Shown: piece by piece, positions 1 through 6,659 of the stretch | Layout of the letters: every line of letters begins with the position of its first letter | Position numbering within the stretch: the first letter of the stretch is position 1 | Assembly: GCA_050486105.1 (NCBI GenBank) | Contig: JBJHCR010000048.1 | Location: 1 to 27,060 of the forward strand | Reading direction: 5' to 3' | Length of the DNA stretch: 27,060 nucleotides | Origin: JAEXNA01 sp050486105 | Lineage (GTDB): Bacteria; Vulcanimicrobiota; Xenobia; Xenobiales; JADMJV01 | The notes under the pieces: generated by a model | What the model saw: only the letters and a program-made list of their open reading frames with translations | What the model was told of the DNA's origin: nothing | The model's database searches: none | Translations under genes and position numbers: made by a program

Positions 1-1130
1 GCCTTCCTCAACACCCCCATGCGCATGGCTGGTACGGTCACAGAGCTGAGCTTGCAGCGGTCGGCTTCTTCCAGGGCTGCCGTCAAAACGTCATATAAGG
101 GCAGGTTGAGATCATCCACCACAAAGAGCACTCGTTGGAAGGCGCCCGGGTGCTCCTCTGTTTTCTCGGCCAACAGAGTTGTTCCGTCGGCTGCACCCAG
201 CAGGGCTTCCGCCTGCTTGTGGTACTGGAAGTTTGCCACCGACATGATCGCACGGTCGATTCCTCCCCCCCAGGCGCCTTCGCTGTTCAGGCCGGTGATC
301 ACGGCTTCGGAGGCAAACTGAGTGATGTCCCCCAGGAGAACTCGAATGCTGAGCCTCCGTTGTTGCAGTAAGTGTTGGGCCAAATCGAAGAGCGTCTGGC
401 TCTTCAGACCGAGGAAGATGTGCCTGAGCGAACTCCCTCGGAGCTTGCCCACGGCTTGGGCCAGAGTACGGATCTTGTTTTCGTCGGTGCCACCCCAGTC
501 TGCAGCAGCTCCGCTGCGGAAGAGTGGTATCGATAGACTGCGCAGCCCGGCTCGAGCCGCGTTGACGAGGACGGCATCCACCACGGCCGCAAAATCCAGC
601 TTACCGTTGTCCACAGTGAAAAGGACTCGGTCGAATCGACCCGAGTGCATCGTTTGCTTCGCAGCCACCAGACTGGCAGTCTCGGGAGCCCCCAGCAGTT
701 GCAGGGCCTGTTTATGGTACTGGCAGCCTGCCACCCGGTAGATGGCTGCATCTACCGAACGCGGATTCAGGACCTCCCAAGAGTCTGCAGACCGACCGGG
801 TTGAACTCCCCAGTGTCCCGCCGAGTTGATTAATGTAGCTAGGCCTTGAGCTGGAATCTCAACGATGTCCGAAAGATGGGCGGACAATTTCGGGGCGACC
901 TGAGTGGGTCCGTTGGAGAAACAGTCCGGTTGGCTCAGGCGATGGATCAGTTCGAGTCGCTCTCCTGCCTCAAGCTCTTGCGCCGCCCACCACACGTCCA
1001 GAAAGTTTGCCATCTCAGCAAGACAGATTCGGCGATCTTTTCGGTACTCCTGGAGTCGCCAATGAATGACGATGGATTCGACAAACCGTGTTGGGGCTAC
1101 TCTCCTGATAGGATTCCGACCGTAGGACAC
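1..1130 (-). CDS. Protein with two tandem macro-like domains (3' end outside window; N-terminal frame broken)
   Basis: An open minus-strand frame runs from about 1130 through the left edge, so the C-terminus is missing. Two related units are visible. Unit 1 (about 845-500) contains ATLINSAG, then VDAAIYRVAGCQYHKQA, then RVLFTVDNGKLDF and SLSIPLFRSGA. Unit 2 (about 350 to 1) contains EAVITGLNSEGAWGGGID, then FQYHKQAEALLGA, then RVLFVVDDLNLPLYDVL and SVTVPAMRMGV. This order (I(V/T)N/xG segment, GGGID-AI segment, beta strand, P-x-x-x-G) is that of macro domains, which bind ADP-ribose or related ligands. The two units share the QYHKQAxxLLGA block, so they are a duplication. A stop at 1131-1133 blocks this frame upstream, yet residues coded by 1128-1014 (for example VESIVIHWRLQEYRKDRRI) look like real protein, which points to a frameshift rather than a true start here. 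ATG at 1011-1013 is the only internal ATG near the N-terminus. The family call is by eye; ligand-binding residues were not verified. Confidence 0.6.
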   Translation of the reverse strand, partial: MSYGRNPIRRVAPTRFVESIVIHWRLQEYRKDRRICLAEMANFLDVWWAAQELEAGERLELIHRLSQPDCFSNGPTQVAPKLSAHLSDIVEIPAQGLATLINSAGHWGVQPGRSADSWEVLNPRSVDAAIYRVAGCQYHKQALQLLGAPETASLVAAKQTMHSGRFDRVLFTVDNGKLDFAAVVDAVLVNAARAGLRSLSIPLFRSGAAADWGGTDENKIRTLAQAVGKLRGSSLRHIFLGLKSQTLFDLAQHLLQQRRLSIRVLLGDITQFASEAVITGLNSEGAWGGGIDRAIMSVANFQYHKQAEALLGAADGTTLLAEKTEEHPGAFQRVLFVVDDLNLPLYDVLTAALEEADRCKLSSVTVPAMRMGVLRK

Positions 1131-1411
1131 CTATCCAACTCAGGTGAAGGCTATCCTTATGGACTTGGGCAATGCTCTCCAGTTGCTTGTCTCCGAGGAC
1201 CTTCTGGAGTTCGAGCGCTTCTAGGCCGTCAAAGTCGAAGTTGAACTCTAAGGGCCTTATCACTTCCCACCAGGTCGGGAGGTGAGAGAGTGTCGAGCTG
1301 TGTTAAGACGCGCTGCTTGCTGTCGAGTTCCGACTGGTCGAGAGTTTCCCTGGTGGCTCGCAAGCGATCATAGATGGACAGAAATTCTTGACTGGTTCTG
1401 GTGATCTGCAT
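1015..1411 (-). pseudogene. N-terminal part of the macro-domain protein, split over two other frames
   Basis: An ATG at 1409-1411 follows a good ribosome binding site (AGGAG, about 9 nt upstream on the minus strand) and starts MQITRTSQEFLSIYDRLRAT, which runs to a TGA at 1229-1231. Before that stop the protein-like signal passes into a second frame, which has FNFDFDGLEALELQKVLGD, then LESIAQVHKDSLHLSWIG, around 1250-1125. It then passes into the frame of the downstream macro domains near 1131. Read together the three pieces give one plausible N-terminal region of about 135 residues with no recognised domain. Two single-base errors in the draft assembly or genuine decay would both explain this. 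The ribosome binding site and the protein-like composition in each piece make an originally intact gene starting at 1411 most likely. Confidence 0.5.
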
Positions 1412-1533
1412 ATCGGTAGCTCTCCTAATCCCCATAGAACCAGACTTAAGGTATGATTGAGTTAAAGCGGGAGGTTCCCGCACGTCTGCGAGCTTTTGAC
1501 GGGATGAAGTTGACGGACAGCGAAGACCCAGCG

Positions 1534-2193
1534 ATGAAACTCTATGGCACTCCACCTACCCGGGCCGCTCGAGTTCTTTGGGTGCTCAAACATCTGGAGA
1601 TGGACTGCGAGGTGATATTCGTCAGCTTGCTTCGGGGGGACCACCACAGCCCTGAGTTCCTGGCTCTGAATCCGGCCGCTCGGGTTCCAGTGTTGCAGGA
1701 CGGACTACAAGTTATCACCGAGTCCACGGCCATTTGCTTATACCTGGCGGAGAAAGACCCCCTGGGACGATTGCTTCCCGAGGACCCAGCCGAAAGGGCC
1801 CAGATGTATCGTTGGCTGTTCTTTTTGGCTACCGAGATCGAGTCTCCGCTGGAGCGAATCGAGCGACACTCCGCTCTGTACCCCGAGGAAGATCGAAGCT
1901 CTCGAGAGGTGGAGCGGGCAAAGTCCGAAGGTCGACAAATGTGCGCCGTCTTGGAGCAACACTTGGCCGACCGAAAGTTCCTGGCCGGTGAAGAGCTCAG
2001 TGTCGCCGATCTCGTGGCAGCCTACACCCTGTCCTGGGCCGAGGAGAATGGATTGCTAAAAGATGCCCCCTGCCTAAAGAGATTCGTGGCTGAGATGTAT
2101 GCTCTACCGTCGGCCCCGCCCACCAATCAGCGCAGCCTTGAAGCCCTCAAGACTCGTTTAGGTGAGGACATCGATTGGTTCGCCTTGAGGTGA
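1534..2193 (+). CDS. Glutathione S-transferase family protein
   Basis: The 219-residue product has the length and layout of a soluble GST. The thioredoxin-like N-terminal domain (about 1-78) begins MKLYGTPPTRAARVLWVL and contains the LNPAARVPVLQDG loop with the cis-Pro, followed by ITESTAICLYLAEK, which carries the E-S pair that binds the glutathione gamma-glutamyl group. The helical C-terminal domain (about 85-200) has FLAGEELSVADLVAAYTL, with the conserved SxAD N-capping motif. Members conjugate or isomerise electrophiles with glutathione in the cytosol; the substrate cannot be read here. The frame is open back to ATGs at 1504 and 1453, but the GST fold starts at 1534, and the extra upstream residues match nothing. 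It is divergent from the macro-domain gene and convergent with the serpin gene, whose stop is 16 nt away. Confidence 0.87.
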   Translation: MKLYGTPPTRAARVLWVLKHLEMDCEVIFVSLLRGDHHSPEFLALNPAARVPVLQDGLQVITESTAICLYLAEKDPLGRLLPEDPAERAQMYRWLFFLATEIESPLERIERHSALYPEEDRSSREVERAKSEGRQMCAVLEQHLADRKFLAGEELSVADLVAAYTLSWAEENGLLKDAPCLKRFVAEMYALPSAPPTNQRSLEALKTRLGEDIDWFALR

Positions 2194-2209
2194 GCTGGAG
2201 TGGTTGACT

Positions 2210-3493
2210 CTACTTCCCCGACCACTCTTCGGGATGATCCACTCGGCCCAGCATGAAGATCGCTTTGGACTCCGAGTTGCGAAGGAGAAAGAGGAAGGGG
2301 CGATCGAATCGGACCACCTGTGGACCGAAACTATCTGGAGCGCTGGTCAGGGTAATCACCACCGCCGTTGCTGCGGCGGCCTCGGTCCCTTCTTCGTCAG
2401 CCTTGATGTACGTCTTGTGGAAGACCTTCAGGTCGAGGTCCCTACTGAGCTTCTTGCCCAGCATGGGAGTGAGATCGGGACGAGACAGCAGGGGGGCGAG
2501 GCCGAGAGCCTTCCAGGCTGGGGTCAATTCAAAGGTGTCGGTTTCGAATTCGAATCGGGGGAGTTCCAGCTTAACCACACTGTCGGACTTTTGTTGGGAT
2601 TTGAGGGCCACAAGCCCAGCGGAGTCCTCCAATAAGCTCTCTGGGGACTGTCCCGGGTCAGGCAGAAAAAGAAGACACTCGGTCTGATCGGCATAGGGGA
2701 GAGTCAAGAGTTGACCGGTCTTGGTTCTGCGTAGGGTGAGAGATGCGCTGGGGAGGGTCATCATGGGCACCGAAAGAGTCGTGCCATCGGCCCGGGTAAA
2801 GGTGCCGACTTTGGTGTCTTTGGGGTCGAACGGGTTGGCCCATTGACCTTTGAAGTGGAGAACTGAGACCAGCACCGAGATGGTTCTCTTTGGGAGCGGG
2901 AGTAGGAAGTCGGTGATCAGTCCAGCCGTCTTGTCTTCGACCCAGTCGTTGATGATCTTGACGGCACCAAGGGGGTCTTCTCGAAAACTGACGTTTTCTG
3001 TAGGCTCTTCCAGGAAGGGAGTCACTTGGTCGAGATAGTCGCTTGTGACGCTGACTTGGCTTGCCAAGTAGATCTTTTGGGCTAGGTTCAAGGACGGAGA
3101 AAGCTCCAAGTGTTCCATCAGGGACCGGACGCTCTCCAAGGTCGAAGAGTCGAGAGCGAGAGCTTTCGAGATAGCTTGTTTGGCTGGGCCCTGGGCTCCG
3201 GGTTCGAGCATGGCCGATAAGATGTACGACCCGAGAGGGCTGACGGCCAGGTTGCCATTCTTCTCCTTGGCTACCGTTCGGTAGAGGTTGAAGCTGAAGC
3301 GGTTTAAGCTCTCGATGGTGGCCTGGCCTGGGGAGTTCAAAGACTCGTCTGAGTTCAACTTGGCCAAGAGATTGGGTCCAAGACCGGACGCATCTGTACC
3401 CGTCGAGGGATCCGCCTGAGACATGGGCGCAACCATGGTGAGCGCGAGAATGAGTCCTATGAGGGAGAGCCAAGGGAAAGTCTTTTTTGCCAC
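2210..3493 (-). CDS. Secreted serpin (serine protease inhibitor family)
   Basis: The 427-residue product has normal serpin length after a Sec signal peptide (AKKTFPWLSLIGLILALTMV... ending in SQA|DPS). Serpin hallmarks include FSFNLYRTVA, NLAVSPLGSYILSAML, the INDWVEDKTAGLITDFL block, LVSVLHFKGQWANPF and the C-terminal FDRPFLFLLRNSESKAIFMLG. The reactive centre loop, coded around 2340-2400, carries the inhibitory hinge EEGTEAAAATA (P17-P7, small residues at P12-P9), so loop insertion, and hence protease trapping, is likely. Counting from the hinge as in antitrypsin puts Thr-Ser at P1-P1', with Leu at P2. The target protease is unknown. I chose the GTG at 3491-3493 because AAGGA lies 7 nt upstream and the signal peptide begins directly after it; longer readings upstream make no sense as a signal sequence. 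Likely exported to the periplasm or medium. Confidence 0.9.
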   Translation of the reverse strand: MAKKTFPWLSLIGLILALTMVAPMSQADPSTGTDASGLGPNLLAKLNSDESLNSPGQATIESLNRFSFNLYRTVAKEKNGNLAVSPLGSYILSAMLEPGAQGPAKQAISKALALDSSTLESVRSLMEHLELSPSLNLAQKIYLASQVSVTSDYLDQVTPFLEEPTENVSFREDPLGAVKIINDWVEDKTAGLITDFLLPLPKRTISVLVSVLHFKGQWANPFDPKDTKVGTFTRADGTTLSVPMMTLPSASLTLRRTKTGQLLTLPYADQTECLLFLPDPGQSPESLLEDSAGLVALKSQQKSDSVVKLELPRFEFETDTFELTPAWKALGLAPLLSRPDLTPMLGKKLSRDLDLKVFHKTYIKADEEGTEAAAATAVVITLTSAPDSFGPQVVRFDRPFLFLLRNSESKAIFMLGRVDHPEEWSGK

Positions 3494-3649
3494 GCAATTT
3501 TCCTTAGACTTAAGGTTGAGGGGTAGGACATGGGAAAGTGAGTCCCCTCCTACCATTCTTACCATACAAGAGGGCCAAAGTGCTAGGATGATGCTTCGAC
3601 GCCCCCGTCTCGACAGGAGAACGATCTCAGGGGGGGAAACCCAATCGAC

Positions 3650-4048
3650 ATGCAAAAGATGGCTATTTTTACCTTACTTTGCCTTTTTGCTTTGACTCAA
3701 GTCGTCTCAGCTCAGACTCAGGGTATTGCGGTCTCACGAGTGGAGATCAGCTCTCCCTGGACGGGTTTTTACTACCAGGGTCAAGGGCATCAACTCTGGG
3801 CCAAGGCCGTGGTGTCCAACAGTTCCGACTCCTCGCTCAGGGGAGCTACCGTAAGGTTTGAGTTCTTCGATCCTGTGGGCCCTCGGGGAACCTACGATAG
3901 TCCTTTGCCGGTGGTGGCACCGGGGGGTGTGGCGACGGTGGAATCGCCTCAGTGGTGGGATTACTCGGGGGCGGCTATCGACTGCAAAGTCACTGTCCTC
4001 CTGGACGGGAAGACCCTCGCTGAAGGTCAGACTGGAGAGTCAAAATGA
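3650..4048 (+). CDS. Secreted protein of unknown function (beta-rich)
   Basis: I do not recognise this 132-residue protein. It begins with a signal peptide (KMAIFTLLCLFALTQVVSA|QTQ). The mature part of about 110 residues looks like a single beta-sandwich domain. Alternating strands such as HQLWAKAVVSNSSDSSLRGA, then VRFEFFDPVGPRGTYDS, and finally CKVTVLLDGKTLAEG resemble the CARDB/FxLYD type of extracytoplasmic domain, which is inference only. It is divergent from the serpin gene and its stop overlaps the next start as ATGA at 4045-4048, so the two secreted proteins are translationally coupled and probably act together. A G-rich run sits about 12 nt before the ATG and may serve as the ribosome binding site. 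A second ATG three codons in could also be used. Confidence 0.7.
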   Translation: MQKMAIFTLLCLFALTQVVSAQTQGIAVSRVEISSPWTGFYYQGQGHQLWAKAVVSNSSDSSLRGATVRFEFFDPVGPRGTYDSPLPVVAPGGVATVESPQWWDYSGAAIDCKVTVLLDGKTLAEGQTGESK

Positions 4049-4698
4049 AAGTCCTGCCATTGCTAATAACCCTATTTCTGCTGACTGCCAGTGCCCAATC
4101 GGATCCGGTGTCCGGTCCTGGTCGCACCACTCTCATCCGTGAAGGCTGGGGAACGGTTTTCATAGACTCCTCTCAGGTTCAAGGCGACTATGAAGTCTCC
4201 ATGGATGAGACGGGCACCACCTACACCATTACCACCTCCAAAGGAACCATCATTGTTCACGAGGACGAAGACGACGTCACCCTGATTTTTCCGGACTTTA
4301 GGGCCGAGGTGGTGTCGCAACCTCAGAGACTTCTGGTGAAGTGGGGTGAAGCGCACCACACTTTCGCCCGAAAGGGTGAGGTTAAGACCTATGAAGGGCC
4401 CATCGGATCCGTAGAGTTTGTCAGAAATGAAGGTCAACTCACGGTCACCGGCCCCCGAGGAAACGTGGTGGTCACCGAGTCAGAGGGCTCTTACACTANN
4501 NNNNNNNNCACCACCCCCAAAGGTTATAAGGTCTCTGGCCTGAGAGTGACCGAGCACCCCTATCTCCGGCGAGGTGCCATTTTCAGTCACGATGGGGTCG
4601 GAGTCTATGTAGAACTGGCGCTCTTCGACCCTAGAAGTCCCCTCTTCAAGCTCTTGGATTGGGACACCATCGTTGAAGTCAAAACCTCCGGTCCTTGA
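4045..4698 (+). CDS. Secreted protein of unknown function, interrupted by an assembly gap
   Basis: This protein of about 217 residues has a signal peptide (MKVLPLLITLFLLTASA|QSD) and no family I can name. The mature part is rich in short beta strands with repeated T/V-x-G turns (TTYTITTSKGTIIVHEDEDD, VKTYEGPIGSVEF, QLTVTGPRGNVVV), which suggests a repetitive beta-sheet or partial beta-helix domain. The C-terminal 60 residues (GYKVSGLRVTEHPY onward) look like a separate small domain. The start codon overlaps the stop of the upstream secreted protein (ATGA). Ten N at 4499-4508 fall inside the gene. The frame is open on both sides of the gap, but the number of missing bases, and so the exact length, is unknown. 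Confidence 0.65.
   Translation: MKVLPLLITLFLLTASAQSDPVSGPGRTTLIREGWGTVFIDSSQVQGDYEVSMDETGTTYTITTSKGTIIVHEDEDDVTLIFPDFRAEVVSQPQRLLVKWGEAHHTFARKGEVKTYEGPIGSVEFVRNEGQLTVTGPRGNVVVTESEGSYTXXXXTTPKGYKVSGLRVTEHPYLRRGAIFSHDGVGVYVELALFDPRSPLFKLLDWDTIVEVKTSGP
4499..4508. other. Assembly gap (10 N)
   Basis: A run of exactly 10 N lies within the second secreted-protein gene. The same length occurs at 12035-12044, so it is a placeholder and not a measured distance. Confidence 0.99.
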
Positions 4699-4761
4699 CG
4701 CAAGTTCAGAAGTGGACGGTAGGCTACTGAATTCTCTGAGTCTAAGGTTCAACTGAGGCTT

Positions 4762-5031
4762 TTAGGGAGCGACTGGGTCTAATGGTTTCTCGCCTTCGTG
4801 ACCTTCGGTCGGGTCTTCAGGCTCGGTAGATTCTTCAGACTCTTCTTCTGAGGGTGCGTCTTTCCCGCCGAATGCATCTCGGACTCTCTGTCTAATTCTT
4901 CGGTAGAAGAGTCCACAGGCTGCCAAAGCCGCTATGAGCCCTTGGACGATCAGATTTCCCGTAACGGGATCGATGTAAGCGAGGGCCGGAGTTGTCAGAG
5001 CCAGGATGAGGAATACGACTCGATTCTGCAT
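4762..5031 (-). CDS. Small YIDP-motif membrane protein
   Basis: The 89-residue product has a signal-like segment (NRVVFLILALTTPALA) directly followed by YIDPVTGNLIVQGLIAALAA, then a Tyr/Arg-rich boundary (FYRRIRQRVRDAF), and ends in an acidic, Glu/Pro-rich cytoplasmic-type tail. The YIDPxTGxxxxQ motif followed by one transmembrane helix and a basic stop is a recurrent small-protein family often seen beside surface polysaccharide genes; its function is not known to me. Here it is divergent from the phosphonate operon, 236 nt away, which fits a link to surface polymer synthesis, but that is inference. The ATG at 5029-5031 is the only sensible start. Confidence 0.65.
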   Translation of the reverse strand: MQNRVVFLILALTTPALAYIDPVTGNLIVQGLIAALAACGLFYRRIRQRVRDAFGGKDAPSEEESEESTEPEDPTEGHEGEKPLDPVAP

Positions 5032-5119
5032 GGCTCGGGTGTTCTTGAAGTCGTTGTTGGACGCCTCTATACTCTGACCCTAAGTTCTTGGCCCTCGGTC
5101 CAAAGAGAAAGACGTTTTC

Positions 5120-5161
5120 AACCGTTGGGGCCGGTTCCTAGGGGTGGGGGGACCTCTAGGA
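5120..5161. promoter_or_regulatory. Two adjacent inverted repeats upstream of the mpnS operon
   Basis: AACCG and CGGTT (5120-5124, 5132-5136) flank a 7-nt spacer. TCCTAG and CTAGGA (5136-5141, 5156-5161) flank a 14-nt G-rich spacer. They lie about 105 nt upstream of the mpnS start and 90 nt upstream of the divergent small membrane protein. They could be an operator or a hairpin in the leader. No clear -35/-10 pair was found, and such short arms can arise by chance. Confidence 0.25.
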
Positions 5162-5267
5162 GGGGTGTTGCAATAGTTTCCTAGCCTTGGAAAGTCGAGG
5201 AAGGAGCCTTTGTCTGCAGGCGCAATTACCCCACTGAGGCTTAACTTTACCAACTCGAGGAGCAGCA

Positions 5268-6653
5268 ATGCCATCGTCTATGTCGACCCAAAACGATCTC
5301 CTGAAGGCCATGGGAGCCCGCATTAGGAGCGAACTCAATGACTTGAAAAGAACTCCGGAATCGTGCGCTCAGGAGTTGAAGTATCCCCTAGAGGAACTGC
5401 AGAGTGTGCTCGAAGGCCGCGCCACGGCCGCGCAGACCATGGAGCTGATCGATGCCCTGGGCAATCATTACCCCATCGACAAATCCGACCTGCTGTTGCT
5501 GGCTGACGACTGCGTAGACGGCGCGAAGATCATGCGCGCCTCCGAATCCCAGGCTTCGGCTCGAATCTTCGACCGAGCCGACCGCAGTGGGTCACGAACT
5601 CCTTATTACGAATATCGCGACACCGCCATGTCCCGCCTGGCCCCTTTCAAACCGGAATGGATCAAAGAAGAAAGGGTAGTCCTGGACAGTCGCGCCGACA
5701 ACCCGGATGTGGTTTACAATAACGGTCATTTGATGCACCAGATCACCTTCTTTGTGGGACCGGTGAACTTTTACTACAAGGTTGGAGATCGCTGCACCTG
5801 TGTGGAGATGGAAACCGGCGACAGCAATTACATCATGCCGTTCTACCCCCACAGCTTCACCAGTCGGGATCCGAATCAGACAGCATTGATCATCGCCGTC
5901 ACCTTCGGTGGCGACGTGCGGCGAGCGCAAAAAGAGCTGTACGCCCTGGGTGAACGGGGTCAAAAGTTTCACCTGGATTTCCGCCATCAAACTCCTCGGG
6001 TGGGTTTGTTGAAGCAGCATCTAGCCAACGCCCGTTTGACTCCCGAGGCACTCGACTTCGCTCTGTCGCGGATGGGTTCGAAGTTGACCGCGGGCCGGGC
6101 TCTTGACCCCAAGGCGGAGCTGGAGGTCCAGGAGTATCGCGAGCTGGCTGCAGTGCTGGATCTCCATCCCGGCGACCTGATGGCCTCCGACTACACTTCC
6201 GGCGATGATGTCAAGGTGGTTTTTCGAAAAGATCGCGAACCCTACCCATTCCCCGGACCGATGAATCGCCATTACGCCATCCGTAGGCTGGCCCAGCACC
6301 AGGCCATGCCGCTAGTGAAAAGTCTGGATCTGGAAGTGCTGGGAACCGAGCCACAGGCGGAGGCGACCTTCTGCACCGGCCTGCATACCTATGTCTACAA
6401 CTACGGCGGAGACCCTGTGAAGCTGCTGTGGTCGGCCGACGGAAACAGCCACCAGACCGAGCTAGAACCGGAGGACTCGGTGTATCTGCAACCTTTCGTC
6501 GAGCACTCGTTCCTAGCCCTTGCCGAGCAGCGACCGGGCCATCTGTTGATGGTGTCGTTGCCCGGATTCATGGGCTTATCGGCCTGCAAGGAATTCTCTT
6601 ACTTTGAAAGTGCCGAGCGGGTGGTCCGCGAAACCAAGAAATGGTTCGACTGA
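5268..6653 (+). CDS. mpnS: Methylphosphonate synthase (2-His-1-Gln iron bicupin)
   Basis: This 461-residue enzyme matches the MpnS/HEPD family in length and layout. It has an N-terminal helix-turn-helix-like part (about 10-85), a first cupin (about 110-210) and a second cupin-like half (about 340-450). It cleaves the C-C bond of 2-hydroxyethylphosphonate with O2. Family motifs are NNGHLMHQIT (151-160) and FYPHSF (192-197). The predicted iron ligands are His154, Gln158 and His195: HxxxQ, then His 41 residues from the first. HEPD instead takes a Glu six residues before the last His, and here that position is Ile189. Published MpnS uses His-Gln-His with nearly the same spacing, so methylphosphonate plus bicarbonate is the predicted product. 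Lys27 is at the place of the family's substrate-binding lysine. The ATG at 5268 follows GAGGAG at a good distance. It is first in a four-gene operon, with pepM 6 nt downstream. Confidence 0.88.
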   Translation: MPSSMSTQNDLLKAMGARIRSELNDLKRTPESCAQELKYPLEELQSVLEGRATAAQTMELIDALGNHYPIDKSDLLLLADDCVDGAKIMRASESQASARIFDRADRSGSRTPYYEYRDTAMSRLAPFKPEWIKEERVVLDSRADNPDVVYNNGHLMHQITFFVGPVNFYYKVGDRCTCVEMETGDSNYIMPFYPHSFTSRDPNQTALIIAVTFGGDVRRAQKELYALGERGQKFHLDFRHQTPRVGLLKQHLANARLTPEALDFALSRMGSKLTAGRALDPKAELEVQEYRELAAVLDLHPGDLMASDYTSGDDVKVVFRKDREPYPFPGPMNRHYAIRRLAQHQAMPLVKSLDLEVLGTEPQAEATFCTGLHTYVYNYGGDPVKLLWSADGNSHQTELEPEDSVYLQPFVEHSFLALAEQRPGHLLMVSLPGFMGLSACKEFSYFESAERVVRETKKWFD

Positions 6654-6659
6654 AAAGCC

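Noticed and set aside
404..751. Minus-strand frame of 115 codons
   Set aside because: It is a shadow of the macro-domain frame: Trp/Arg/Ser-rich with no domain logic, while the adjacent frame gives a clear macro-like protein.
2658..3497. Minus-strand frame of 279 codons
   Set aside because: It overlaps the serpin completely in another frame and is Arg/Pro/His-rich without motifs.
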